From JAIPGX01 sp041650475 (GTDB taxonomy: Bacteria; Babelota; Babeliae; Babelales; UASB340), in assembly GCA_041650475.1 (NCBI GenBank), contig JBAZLD010000006.1, positions 5,323-69,322 of the forward strand: a stretch of DNA of 64,000 bases. The letters run 5' to 3'. Below the pieces are notes generated by a model, which saw only the letters and a list, made by a program, of their open reading frames with translations, did not search any database and had not been told where the DNA came from. How positions within the stretch are numbered: position 1 is the stretch's first letter; the number at the start of each line of letters is the position of its first letter. Shown piece after piece: positions 51,675-61,190 of the stretch. The translations under genes and the position numbers were made by a program.

Positions 51675-52283
51675 AAAAATACTTTTTATAAATAAAATGC
51701 TAATAATCTTAATATTAATTTTTTAACATATTTTTTAACATAATTAAGTTTTTTCTAAATATTATCAAATTTTAAGAAATTATAAATTTTTTGTTTTTGA
51801 GTGTGTCGCATTTTTAATTATTATGTTAAGTGGTCAATTATGTTGATTTGAAGCCATAAAAAAAAATTGTTTCAAAAGTATACATTTTGTTGAAACGTGG
51901 ACCCACAAATTTTATATAAAAATTTTGAGGGCAGTTACTAACAATGTTGTTAATAACTTTGTTCAAAAATACGATTTTTGTTTTTATTTAGAATTAGATT
52001 TTGATATTTAGCTAAAAAAATAATTTTGCTATCTGAAGTTAAATTAAAAATTTTTATAATTTTTTAAATTTTCAAAAAAAACTTTTTAAATAAATATTTT
52101 TTTTACTTTTTAATTAATTTTTAACTTTCTAATAAAAAATTATTAATTGCATTTATATGTATTTTGATAAAGTCAATATAAAATTTAAAAATTGTTTTTT
52201 TGAATTTTTTGTTTTACTATTTAAAAAGTGTTTTTAATATAAAAATAAATATATTTATAAATAAATTTTATTTGAGTTAATTT
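51675..52283. other. 609-base A/T-rich intergenic region
   Basis: Lies between the divergent murE and coiled-coil genes. No frame, tRNA or known RNA family was recognised. Two small hairpins are visible: GTTTCAA/TTGAAAC (51869-51896) and CAAAAAT/ATTTTTG (51964-51980), the latter followed by a T-run. It is the longest gap without a gene in the window, and it is less simple at 51800-51960 than in the flanking A/T runs. Confidence 0.5.
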
Positions 52284-52940
52284 ATGCAAATAGAAAAAGA
52301 AAATTTGAATTTAGATGATGTTGAAAAAGATGGAGAAAGACCTGTTAAAGATTTAACTAAAAAATTAGAATATCAAAATCTTGATTCAGAGCTTAGATCT
52401 AGAGTTAATTTATTAATAAAAGATTATCAGATCTTAATAAAAGAACTTGAAGATAAGAAAAATGCTTGTCTTTCTTATGAAAACAACTGGATAGAATCTT
52501 TAAAAAAAGTTTATCATTTAACAGAAAATGAGAATTTACCCAAAGAAGATTTGGATCATAATGAAAAATATTTCAAACGGTATTATAGTTTATTAGAAGA
52601 CACTAAAAAAGCATGTGTTTCAGAGTTTAATTTTTTTAGTGAGCTTGTATCTCCAGAGCATTTTAAAGAAATTACTGTTTTAAAAGATTCTCCGGATAAT
52701 TTTTTAGAAATTATTAAAATTAAAGTTAAAAATTCTAGAAATTTTTTAAATAAAACTTTAAAAGATTTAAGAGTGTCTTTTTCTAGATTGCAGCTTGACT
52801 ACAATAATAAACTTAGAAATTTAAAAATTATGGAATATTATTTGAAAGCTCAAAAAGAACATGCTGAAAAACATAAAACTGAACATGGCCATGATCATGA
52901 ACATGTTCATGAAGATAATGATAATCATGATCATAAATAA
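52284..52940 (+). CDS. Coiled-coil protein with His-rich C-terminal tail
   Basis: 218 residues, cytosolic-looking (no signal peptide), strongly charged and helical throughout. The last 26 residues contain eleven histidines mixed with Asp and Glu (TEHGHDHEHVHEDNDNHDHK), a probable metal-binding or storage tail for nickel, zinc or similar. I do not recognise the helical part. The secreted WD40 gene starts 18 bases downstream, so the two are likely co-transcribed. Confidence 0.65.
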   Translation: MQIEKENLNLDDVEKDGERPVKDLTKKLEYQNLDSELRSRVNLLIKDYQILIKELEDKKNACLSYENNWIESLKKVYHLTENENLPKEDLDHNEKYFKRYYSLLEDTKKACVSEFNFFSELVSPEHFKEITVLKDSPDNFLEIIKIKVKNSRNFLNKTLKDLRVSFSRLQLDYNNKLRNLKIMEYYLKAQKEHAEKHKTEHGHDHEHVHEDNDNHDHK

Positions 52941-52958
52941 AAATATTTTATTTTATAA

Positions 52959-54056
52959 ATGTATATAAAAATCATAACTAAAGCGAAATTATTTATATTT
53001 ATTTGTCTGTTAAATATAAGTTTGAAGGCTGTGCCACCTGAAAGACAAAATACCATAAATGTTATTGGTATACTTAATTTGTTTGCTAATATTCAACAGG
53101 GTTCTTGTGAAAGCTTAGCTTTTAGTCCAGATGGTAGACTTTTGGCAGCAGGGTATTCGTCTGGAGAAGTAGTTTTGTATGATGCTCAAAATAGAAGAGA
53201 GATTCATAGATTTTCTGGAGATGGTGATTGTATAAAATCTGTGGCATTTAGTTCAAATGGGCAATTTTTGGCAGCAGGATCTGATGGTAATTTTTGTGTT
53301 AGAGAACGTGGTTTTTTAAATACAGTTAAATTATGGAATTTAAATACTAAAAAAAGTATTCAATTATTTTCTAGATCGAGTACTAGGGGGTTTGTACGTT
53401 CAGTTGCATTTAGCCCTGATAGTGAATATTTAGCTGCCGCTTATCATGACTGGAAAGATGGTCAAATTTTAATGTGGAATGTAAATACTGGAAAATGTGT
53501 TCATGTTTTTAACAATCATGAATCTTTAGTTGCAAATGTACAAGGTGGTGAATGTTTATTAAAGGGTTTATCCAGCGTATCATTTAGTCCTGATGGTAAA
53601 TTTTTAGCAGCCCTTTGGTTTAAGAAAGATGTGAATGGTGCGGATGCAAGAGGAATTGTATTATGGGATTTGGAAACAAAAAGATGTATAAGATATTTTG
53701 CAGATTCAGGTGCACGAAGTAATACTATAGCTTTTAGCGTTGACAGTTCTTTTATTGTGGCAGCCGGGGGTGGTGTGATAAAATTGTTTGATTTGCATAG
53801 AGAATATATTTATATATTTTTTACGCATAATGATTTTGTAGAATCAATAGCATTTAGCCCCGATAATCAATTTTTTGTAGTTGATTGTTGGAATTGTGTT
53901 AAATTGTTCAATATTAAAACAGGTAATGTTGAACAATTTAAAGTAACCGACGATGATAAATATGTTAATGCTGTTGCATATAGTCCACTTGGAACTGAAA
54001 TTGTAGCTGGATTAAGCGATGGTACTATCGTAAGTTTGATTTTACAAACTAGCTGA
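52959..54056 (+). CDS. Secreted WD40-repeat beta-propeller protein
   Basis: 365 residues. A signal peptide (AKLFIFICLLNISLKA) precedes seven WD40 blades: for example SLAFSPDGRLLAAGYSSGEVV, SVAFSPDSEYLAAAYHD with ILMWNVNTGK, SVSFSPDGKFLAALW with IVLWDLETK, and SIAFSPDNQFFVVDC with VKLFNIKTG. Seven blades make one closed propeller, so the gene appears complete. No catalytic domain is attached. WD40 is a protein-binding scaffold common in eukaryotes; export suggests a surface or host-facing interaction (inference). Confidence 0.85.
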   Translation: MYIKIITKAKLFIFICLLNISLKAVPPERQNTINVIGILNLFANIQQGSCESLAFSPDGRLLAAGYSSGEVVLYDAQNRREIHRFSGDGDCIKSVAFSSNGQFLAAGSDGNFCVRERGFLNTVKLWNLNTKKSIQLFSRSSTRGFVRSVAFSPDSEYLAAAYHDWKDGQILMWNVNTGKCVHVFNNHESLVANVQGGECLLKGLSSVSFSPDGKFLAALWFKKDVNGADARGIVLWDLETKRCIRYFADSGARSNTIAFSVDSSFIVAAGGGVIKLFDLHREYIYIFFTHNDFVESIAFSPDNQFFVVDCWNCVKLFNIKTGNVEQFKVTDDDKYVNAVAYSPLGTEIVAGLSDGTIVSLILQTS

Positions 54057-54102
54057 AAAATTTTAAATCTTTGCTTAATTTTGCAATTGTTTATCTAGGT
54101 TT

Positions 54103-55695
54103 TTATCCCAGTCTTTTTGCATTATTATCAGATAAGTTTAGACCTTCCAATTCTTCTGCAGATAAATTTGCAATTTTTGCTAAATAATTTTTCCAATCAT
54201 ACTGCATGCCAAAAATTCTCTTCATCCAAATTGGTAAATATTTCTGAAAAAATGTTGAGCGTTTTTTGATTAACTGCTCGATTTTTTCTTGGCTCAATTT
54301 ATCTTTTAATTGGTTTAATATAATTTCTAAATCTTGTTTATATTCTTTATTTTTATTGTAGGAGTAATAGGCTAAATAACCTATAGTTAATATAACCGTT
54401 GTTGTAATAACTGCTAAATTTTTTTTATTATTAGTTCTAATAGAGTCATTTTTGTATAAAATATCCATAAAATAAAATTCTTTTTTTACAAGATCATTAA
54501 AAATTTTTTCTTCTTCATTTGAAATAATACAATTAATGGTTATATCATCATATTTTTTGGTTTTTTTAAGTTCTTTTACTCTTGCTTGTATTTTTTTTTT
54601 AATATCGCAATACATTAAATCATAATCGAATTTCATTTTTGAAAAATTTAATCGGTAAAATGGAAATTTGTATTTTTCTGCTTCTTCTAAAAAAATTAAA
54701 TTTTCAGCTTCGAAGTTAGCTAATAGATTTTGAATTATAGGATCATTTTTAAGTAAAGATGTTGCATCTTTTTTTTGTTTTTCATATTGTTCTTTTTTTT
54801 GTCTTTCTTCAACTTGTTTCATAAATTTTCTATTATCGTCTTCGATTTTTTTGTGTATTTCTTCTCTTTCTATTCTTATTCTTTCTCTTCTTTCAGATAA
54901 TTTTTCTTCAAAAAAATTATATTCTTGTTTAATATATTTGAATATTTCATTTGCTTCCATTCTTATTTTTTCTTGTTGTGATATATTATCTTTTATATTG
55001 TCTAATGCTATGTTTAATTCTTTTGTTAAATCTGATTTGCATTTATTAAACATCAGAATATATTTTTCTTTTATAGCTTCAGTTTCTTCCTTGTAATCGC
55101 GAGAAAGAGAAGGAATAAATTCTAAATTGAATAAGCATGTTGAATGACTAAATCTAAACCCAGATAAAATATTTTTAGTTTCTGATCTTTCTTTAAAATT
55201 TTGGTATTGTTGTTTAGTTTTAAAAAAAGTATTAAAAAAATCTTGATCATCAAATGGTATTTCCTGGGGTATTTTAATATTTGCAAAGGCGTCAAAATCT
55301 TCTTTTTTTAAATTTAATAAATTTTCATAAATTCCAGTTATATCAGGAATTAAATTTCTTCTTATTGCCATCTTAATAGAATTTTCTGTTTCTCTTAAAT
55401 CCCCATTATCAATAGCGCGATTTCCTTTTTTTTTCTTTAAAATAGATTCTAATCTATTATGTATATTGAGTATTAAACCTTGTTTAGGTCCTGGTGCTAT
55501 ATTATTTCCTATACGTAAAATATCTTTTAAAAATTGAGCTTCTATTCTTGGGTCAGCAATATTTTCATTAATATATTTTGTTATATCTACAGGCTCTTGC
55601 ATTGTAAAAATATTTTGAAAACTACAGATAAAAAATAAACAGAATATAATTTTTTTAATAAAAAATAGCTTATTTTGTTTTATAAAATTATTCAT
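54103..55695 (-). CDS. Large coiled-coil envelope protein of unknown function
   Basis: 530 residues. A signal segment (IKKIIFCLFFICSFQNIFTM), then long charged helices with a dense Glu/Arg/Lys coiled coil (about 225-310, EEKLSERRERIRIEREEIHK). A transmembrane helix lies near 430-447 (AVITTTVILTIGYLAYYSY) and a short C-terminal domain ends ANLSAEELEGLNLSDNNAKR. No family was recognised. It is convergent with the WD40 gene, with 46 bases between stops. Confidence 0.65.
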   Translation of the reverse strand: MNNFIKQNKLFFIKKIIFCLFFICSFQNIFTMQEPVDITKYINENIADPRIEAQFLKDILRIGNNIAPGPKQGLILNIHNRLESILKKKKGNRAIDNGDLRETENSIKMAIRRNLIPDITGIYENLLNLKKEDFDAFANIKIPQEIPFDDQDFFNTFFKTKQQYQNFKERSETKNILSGFRFSHSTCLFNLEFIPSLSRDYKEETEAIKEKYILMFNKCKSDLTKELNIALDNIKDNISQQEKIRMEANEIFKYIKQEYNFFEEKLSERRERIRIEREEIHKKIEDDNRKFMKQVEERQKKEQYEKQKKDATSLLKNDPIIQNLLANFEAENLIFLEEAEKYKFPFYRLNFSKMKFDYDLMYCDIKKKIQARVKELKKTKKYDDITINCIISNEEEKIFNDLVKKEFYFMDILYKNDSIRTNNKKNLAVITTTVILTIGYLAYYSYNKNKEYKQDLEIILNQLKDKLSQEKIEQLIKKRSTFFQKYLPIWMKRIFGMQYDWKNYLAKIANLSAEELEGLNLSDNNAKRLG

Positions 55696-55719
55696 GTAAA
55701 AATTCCAATTTATAAAATT

Positions 55720-56349
55720 TTATTTTATTAAAATTGCTCTTGCAGGTGCAGCTTCTAATCCAACAGTAAATATTGGCAAACAATAAAAGAAATATTCTTT
55801 TTCTGTTGCATTTTTTAATCTCAACCCTTCAATAATCACAATCTCTTTTTCAAATAAGATTTTGTGAGTTTCATGTTCTGGTTGATTTCTTTCAATCCCA
55901 AGATAATCAATGCCAACAGTTTTTATTTCTTTTTGCGCCAAAAACTCTGCACCAGATTTTTCTAAATAAACAAAATCGGGTACAAAATTTTGAGTTTCTG
56001 ATATTAGACTATTTTTTGTTTTTAGTAAAATTATATCGTTTTTTACTATATAAAATTGATTTAAGTCTAATTCTGTGATTTTTTCTTGAACATAAGTTAA
56101 ATCTAAAATTTTAGCTTTGCCTATAAATTTTTCTAAATTTATTTGGTCTATTGTTTTACCGTGTTTTAAAAAATGGGCAGGGGCATCAACATGTGTACCC
56201 ACATGAGAATTCAAAGTTATAACAGAATCTCGAACATTATCTTTATCGCCTTGATCAAAATTTTTTAAAAATTCGAATTTTACAGTATTTTTATTTTTAT
56301 ACTCTGTACAATTTTTTGATATTGGCCAACTTATATCTATTATTTTCAT
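55720..56349 (-). CDS. Cyclase/kynurenine-formamidase-like metal hydrolase
   Basis: 209 residues from the ATG at 56349 (MKIIDISWPISKNC); a longer in-frame version reaching into gnd is unlikely because the family starts here. The metal motif of this family (HxGTHxDxPxH) reads LNSHVGTHVDAPAHFLKHG and is intact. GIDYLGIERNQPEHETHKIL and IVIEGLRL follow. Members hydrolyse amides such as N-formylkynurenine or related compounds; the substrate here is unknown. It starts 10 bases after the gnd stop, so it is in the zwf-gnd run. Confidence 0.85.
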   Translation of the reverse strand: MKIIDISWPISKNCTEYKNKNTVKFEFLKNFDQGDKDNVRDSVITLNSHVGTHVDAPAHFLKHGKTIDQINLEKFIGKAKILDLTYVQEKITELDLNQFYIVKNDIILLKTKNSLISETQNFVPDFVYLEKSGAEFLAQKEIKTVGIDYLGIERNQPEHETHKILFEKEIVIIEGLRLKNATEKEYFFYCLPIFTVGLEAAPARAILIK

Positions 56350-56359
56350 AATTTTTAAA

Positions 56360-57268
56360 TTAATTTTTTTTGACTTCGTGTCCGCCAAAAGCATGGCGTA
56401 GCATAGCAACAACTTTTGTTGCATAATTGCCACCAGATTCTCGAGACCATTCTCGAATTTGCAAAGATTTTTCTAGCAAATCCATCGGTATATTTTGCTC
56501 TCTGCATTCTTGTAATGTCCATTGACCAGTTTTATTTTCTCCAATGTTACCAGAAATATCTTTTAATTCTTGATCTTTTGCAAAAATATCATGAGCAAGA
56601 TCTAATATCCACGATCTTATTACACTTCCATTTTGCCAGGTAGAAGTAATTTTTTCTAAGTCTAAATTTTTAAAAGTATTATTATTTTTTAATAAGTTAA
56701 AGCCTTCTGCGTAACTTTGCAATATTGAATATTCTATGCCGTTATGTACCATTTTGACATAATGGCCTGCACCAGAAGAGCCCATGTAATTGTAACCATC
56801 TTTGTGTGCAATAGCTTTAAAAATTGGTTCTAATTTTGCAAAAATATTTTTGTTACCCCCAATCATTAAAGAGAACCCAATTTTTTGACCCAAAAGACCA
56901 CCGGATGTGCCGCAGTCTATATAATCTATATTTTTTGTTTTTAGAAAATTAAATCTGTTTATAGTGTCTTTGTAATAACTGTTGCCTCCATCTATTATAA
57001 TAGAATTTTTATGCAAATTATTTTCTAATAATTCTTGTAGAATTTTGTCTATAACCTGTCCAGCTGGAACCATTAGCCATATTGCATCTAGAGTTTCTTG
57101 AGCAAGCTCTTTTAAATTGCTAACAAGACTTAAATTTTTAAAAATTTGTAAATTTTCCGGAACTTCTTGTACTGCCTTGTCATAAACAAATATTTTGTGG
57201 TTATCTTTTAATAATCGATATGCTATTGCTTGCCCCATTTTCCCTAAGCCTATTAAACCTATTTGCAT
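56360..57268 (-). CDS. gnd: 6-phosphogluconate dehydrogenase, short (GndA-like) form
   Basis: 302 residues from the ATG at 57268 (GGGA ribosome site; an ATG six codons upstream is less likely). Dinucleotide fold MQIGLIGLGKMGQAIAYRLL, then DGGNSYYKDT, DCGTSGGLLGQKIG, the catalytic GAGHYVKMVHNGIEY and the C-terminal RESGGNYATKVVAMLRHAFG. The acidic YDK at the end of strand 2 suggests NAD rather than NADP (inference). The short type lacks the second half of the 470-residue form. Together with zwf it forms the oxidative pentose phosphate branch; no lactonase gene is adjacent. Confidence 0.93.
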   Translation of the reverse strand: MQIGLIGLGKMGQAIAYRLLKDNHKIFVYDKAVQEVPENLQIFKNLSLVSNLKELAQETLDAIWLMVPAGQVIDKILQELLENNLHKNSIIIDGGNSYYKDTINRFNFLKTKNIDYIDCGTSGGLLGQKIGFSLMIGGNKNIFAKLEPIFKAIAHKDGYNYMGSSGAGHYVKMVHNGIEYSILQSYAEGFNLLKNNNTFKNLDLEKITSTWQNGSVIRSWILDLAHDIFAKDQELKDISGNIGENKTGQWTLQECREQNIPMDLLEKSLQIREWSRESGGNYATKVVAMLRHAFGGHEVKKN

Positions 57269-57302
57269 ACTTTTTATCCCATACATTAAAATTACTCAAT
57301 CA

Positions 57303-57345
57303 GTTCGCCCTGAGCTTGCCTGCTCGGCGTATCTTTGGGTCGAAC
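57303..57345. repeat. REP-like imperfect palindrome
   Basis: A G+C-rich patch in an A/T-rich gap. GTTCGCCC (57303-57310) pairs with GGGTCGAAC (57337-57345) with one bulged base, and GAGC/GCTC elements lie inside. It resembles the common interspersed palindrome family starting GTTCGCCCTGAGC (from memory). It sits in the leader between zwf and gnd, where it could modulate read-through. Confidence 0.45.
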
Positions 57346-57359
57346 CATAGAATTTTTTA

Positions 57360-58742
57360 TTATAAATTAATTGTAGGTCCCGTGCTGCCCTTTTTGTATT
57401 TATACAATTTTAATTTTGATTTATCTATCTGTTCTACAATTTTCCAAGATAATTCAATTTCATCTGAACGAACAAATGCGAATTGATCACCATTTATTAC
57501 GTCATACAAAAGATTTTCATAAGCAGCTGGACTGTTTGGGCCAAAAAGACATGAATGACAAAAATTCATAATTACAGGAGTTGTTAAATAAGTTCTTCCT
57601 GGAACTTTTGCATTTAATTCAAGATAAAATCCTTCATCCGGTTCTATTTTTATTATTAATTTATTTGAATCCGTAGGGCAATGTTCTGGTAAAAGGCATT
57701 TAATTGGTTTAAATTTTATTGTTATTGATGATTCTTTTTTGTCCAAATATTTTCCTGTTTTAATATAGAAAGGCACATTTTTCCAGCGTTTATTATTGAT
57801 ATATAATTTTATTGCAGCAAAAGTTTCTGTTTTGGATTCATGATCAACATTTTTTTCTTCTGTATAACCTTCGTACTGACCTAATAAAGTTTTTTCTATT
57901 TTAACTTTTTTGAAAATTTTAGATTTTGCATCTCTGACATCTTCAGTTGTTAATGTTTTTGGTTGCTCCATTGTAACTAGAGCTAGAATTTGCAATGCAT
58001 GATTTTGAATAATATCTTTTATGGCGCCATATTCATTATAAAATTTTCCACGTCCCTCTATTCCTATTTTTTCACTCAGTGTAATTTGTACAGATTCTAT
58101 ATATTTATTGTTCCATAATGGTTCAAATATAGTATTTGTAAAACGTGCTATGGCAATATTGCCTACTAATTCTTTTCCTAAATAATGATCTATTCTGTAA
58201 ATTTGCTTTTCATAAAATAATCTTGATATGCACTTATTTATTTCTTTGGCACTTTTTAAATCATTTCCAAAAGGTTTTTCATAAACAATTCTTGACCACG
58301 GATGTTTGCATCTTGAGCATTGAAAAGCTGATTCATGTTTTTCTACAATTTTATATTTGGCTAAATTTTCTGTTAATGTTTTAAAATGTTCAGGTAGTGT
58401 GGCGAAATAAAATATTTTGTTACAACATAAAGAATGTTTTAATTCAATCTGTTCAATAAGATTTTTAAAATTTTGGTAATCAGAGCTATTATAAAAATCT
58501 AATCTATAATAATAAGAATTGTTTTTTAATTTATTTATTATCTCTAAATTAAGTTCAGATTCAGAAATAAATTCTTTTGAATTTTCTATAATTGTATTTA
58601 TATCTGTTTGAGAGCTTGCAACACCTATTATTGCAAATTTTTCTATTTTTTTATTTTTTATTAATTTATATATGGCTGGAATAAGTTTTCTTTTGGTAAG
58701 ATCTCCAGTTGCTCCCAATATTATAAAAATGCATTCATTCAA
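57360..58742 (-). CDS. zwf: Glucose-6-phosphate 1-dehydrogenase
   Basis: 460 residues. NADP fold IFIILGATGDLTKRKL, active-site RIDHYLGKELVGNIAIARF, YEKPFGNDLKSA, and C-terminal AYENLLYDVINGDQFAFVR are intact. No in-frame ATG precedes the conserved start; TTG at 58742 is used, with GGAG eight bases upstream. Odd point: before YEKPFG there is FQCSRCKHPWSRI, an extra segment with a C-x2-C pair (142, 145) and a His not usual in the family. Initiates the oxidative pentose phosphate path, with gnd downstream. Confidence 0.94.
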   Translation of the reverse strand: MNECIFIILGATGDLTKRKLIPAIYKLIKNKKIEKFAIIGVASSQTDINTIIENSKEFISESELNLEIINKLKNNSYYYRLDFYNSSDYQNFKNLIEQIELKHSLCCNKIFYFATLPEHFKTLTENLAKYKIVEKHESAFQCSRCKHPWSRIVYEKPFGNDLKSAKEINKCISRLFYEKQIYRIDHYLGKELVGNIAIARFTNTIFEPLWNNKYIESVQITLSEKIGIEGRGKFYNEYGAIKDIIQNHALQILALVTMEQPKTLTTEDVRDAKSKIFKKVKIEKTLLGQYEGYTEEKNVDHESKTETFAAIKLYINNKRWKNVPFYIKTGKYLDKKESSITIKFKPIKCLLPEHCPTDSNKLIIKIEPDEGFYLELNAKVPGRTYLTTPVIMNFCHSCLFGPNSPAAYENLLYDVINGDQFAFVRSDEIELSWKIVEQIDKSKLKLYKYKKGSTGPTINL

Positions 58743-58757
58743 AACTTTTCTCCAAAT

Positions 58758-60377
58758 TTATTGATTTTTGAGTAACTTAATAACCTGTTCTTTGTTTTCA
58801 AAAACAAAGCCATTCTTTTTTAAATTATTAAATTCATTGCTGTTTTCTAGTAGCTTTTCTATTAAATTGCTGACACCACTAATAAAAATTTTTTTATTTT
58901 GAGAATTAATTATATTAATAATGTCACTAAATGCATCAACTCCATCCATATCTATAAAATAAAGATCTTTTAGGTTAAGCAAAATATTATTATATTTTAT
59001 AGGAAATGTTTCCAGTCGAGTTATATGGGATTGAGCATTTATGTATGCTAGTTTGCCTTTAATTGAATATACTAATAAGTCTGAATCTTTTAATCCTGTT
59101 TCTATACTTTCTTTAGCTTTTATGTAATCAGCCTTTTCTTTTTCTCCAAAACTTAATTCAAATTGACCTTGTGATAATTTTAACATGAATAAGAACATAG
59201 AAATGGCAACACCAGATAAAATGCCGATTATAGGATCTTCATAAATAGTCATTGCTGCTACAAACATTGCTAATGCAAAATTTTTTTTATCTATTTTATA
59301 CATTTTAGAAAGATGCTTTTTTTCTACCATTCTTATAGCAACAAATGCTAACATAGCTGCCACTGCAGGAATGGGTAAAAATTTAAAATATTTTAAAAAT
59401 AAAAATGATATTATTAATATAAAAAAGCTTGATAAGGTAGCAGATATCTTACTTGTGCCACCAGCTCTAATATTTAAATCAGTTCTTGCTAAAGCGGCGG
59501 TTGCAGGTATGCCTCCACAAATACCTGAAACAATGTTAGCAAGACTCAGCCCTAAAATTTCTTTTTGTTTGTCATGTTTTGTTTTTGTTAAACCATCTGC
59601 TATTCTTGCAGAAATCATTGTTTCTATAATTGCTATTAAAGCAATTGTAAAGGCTGGAATTAAAAAGTTTGGATTAAAAGAAAAATTTACTCTTAAAAAT
59701 AATGATGGCTGAATTGTTGAATATTTAGTTTCTAAAGTTTGTAATGTTAATGGTAAAATTTTTGAAGTTGATAAATATCCTAGAAAAATAGCAATAGGTG
59801 AGGCTATGATCATAGCAGGAATATTTTTTACTTTTTTTGTTATAAAAAATAGAAAAAATAAAAAAATAAAAAAAAGTGATGCTGCTTGCGCTGAAAAATT
59901 TGAGAAATTTTTTATTGATTCAATTGTGTTTGCTAATAAATTTTCGTGAATAACTGGAACTGATATTCCAAGGGCCGGATTTATTTGGTTTAATATTATA
60001 ATTATAGCAATTCCTAAAATGAATCCATGAATAGTGCTTGCAGGAAATAATACAAGATATTTTTCTAAATTTATAAAATAGGTAATAAAAATTATGATAC
60101 CTGCTAAGATTGCCAACATTGAAAGAGAATCTGGACCATAAATTATTGCATATCCTGCCAAAATTCCAGTTAGAGCTCCGGTAGGACCAATGATATTGTA
60201 GTTACTTCCTCCAAAAATTGATGCTACAAAACCACTCCAAATTGCAGTGATTATACCAACAACAGGAGTTGTATTTGATGCAACAGCTAAAGATATAGCA
60301 AGAGGAATAGAAACCAATCCGACAGAAAAACCAGATTTCCAATTTTTTTTAATAAGAGCAATAGAATTTTTAATCAT
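58758..60377 (-). CDS. SulP-family anion transporter with STAS domain
   Basis: 539 residues from the ATG at 60377; a TTG at 60398 is the alternative. Twelve or more membrane segments begin GFSVGLVSIPLAISLAVAS, with the family segments NIIGPTGALTGILAG, GGIPATAALARTDLNIRAGG and VAIRMVEKKHL. A C-terminal STAS domain (about 430-539, LLVYSIKGKLAYINAQSHI) follows. In LKDLYFIDMDGVDAF an Asp stands where many STAS domains have Ser or Thr. Transports sulfate, bicarbonate or similar; the ion cannot be told. Confidence 0.9.
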   Translation of the reverse strand: MIKNSIALIKKNWKSGFSVGLVSIPLAISLAVASNTTPVVGIITAIWSGFVASIFGGSNYNIIGPTGALTGILAGYAIIYGPDSLSMLAILAGIIIFITYFINLEKYLVLFPASTIHGFILGIAIIIILNQINPALGISVPVIHENLLANTIESIKNFSNFSAQAASLFFIFLFFLFFITKKVKNIPAMIIASPIAIFLGYLSTSKILPLTLQTLETKYSTIQPSLFLRVNFSFNPNFLIPAFTIALIAIIETMISARIADGLTKTKHDKQKEILGLSLANIVSGICGGIPATAALARTDLNIRAGGTSKISATLSSFFILIISFLFLKYFKFLPIPAVAAMLAFVAIRMVEKKHLSKMYKIDKKNFALAMFVAAMTIYEDPIIGILSGVAISMFLFMLKLSQGQFELSFGEKEKADYIKAKESIETGLKDSDLLVYSIKGKLAYINAQSHITRLETFPIKYNNILLNLKDLYFIDMDGVDAFSDIINIINSQNKKIFISGVSNLIEKLLENSNEFNNLKKNGFVFENKEQVIKLLKNQ

Positions 60378-60474
60378 AAAATTACCCAAATATTTCAAAT
60401 AGTTTTTTAAAGGCTCCCCACCATTTGTACTTATTATACATGTTTAATATATTTATTTTCTTATTGAAATGCAA

Positions 60475-61164
60475 TTACTTTTTATTTTTTTTGAAATATT
60501 TGATAATTATAGGAATTAGTGAAGAAATAATTATTAAAGATAAAATTATAAGTATTTGTTTAGAAAAGATGTCGCTCGGTTTTGAAATTGTTTCAATTTT
60601 TTTTCCCGTCATTGTAAAGATTATAGAAATTGGAATTATTCCCAAAGAAGTTGTCCATACAAAAGTTGAAAGTCTTACTTTTGTAAAACTTGCAAGAATA
60701 TTTACTATAAAAAATGGAATTATTGGAATTAATCTAATAAAAAAAAGATAATAAGAAGCATTATTTTTTAAATTGTTATTAAAATTTGTTAGCTTATCTT
60801 GATATTTTTCTTGTAACGATTTTCCAAATAAATATCTATACGTTAAAAAAGAACATGCTGCGCCCAAAGTTGAACCTATATTTGAAAATATTGTACCAAA
60901 CAAAGTTCCGAATATAAATCCGCCGCCGATGGTAAGTAAAGCAGAAAATGGTAGCAAAAATACGTTTGAAATTATGTAACCTAAAATATAAATTAAAATA
61001 GAGACGCAGTAGTTAGAATTAACTAAAAATTTAAAATCGTTTTTGTATTTAACAAAATTTTCGAAATTTAAATAATTTGTTATTGTTGAAAATCTAAGTG
61101 CTAATATAATTGCTAGAAACAAAATAATTATTAAAAGTTTTATTTTTGATATTTTCATAAGCAT
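60475..61164 (-). CDS. TVP38/TMEM64 (DedA-like) membrane protein
   Basis: 229 residues, about five membrane segments. The family core is FLLPFSALLTIGGGFIFGTL, FGTIFSNIGSTLGAACSFLT and FFIRLIPIIPFFIVNILASF, with the conserved Arg-x-x-P. This superfamily (SNARE-associated Golgi/DedA) is linked to lipid scrambling or flipping. It ends in a Lys-rich tail. It lies between recD2 and the transporter in the minus run. Confidence 0.85.
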   Translation of the reverse strand: MLMKISKIKLLIIILFLAIILALRFSTITNYLNFENFVKYKNDFKFLVNSNYCVSILIYILGYIISNVFLLPFSALLTIGGGFIFGTLFGTIFSNIGSTLGAACSFLTYRYLFGKSLQEKYQDKLTNFNNNLKNNASYYLFFIRLIPIIPFFIVNILASFTKVRLSTFVWTTSLGIIPISIIFTMTGKKIETISKPSDIFSKQILIILSLIIISSLIPIIIKYFKKNKK

Positions 61165-61190
61165 TATTTTAGCTTTTTTTAAAATAAAAG

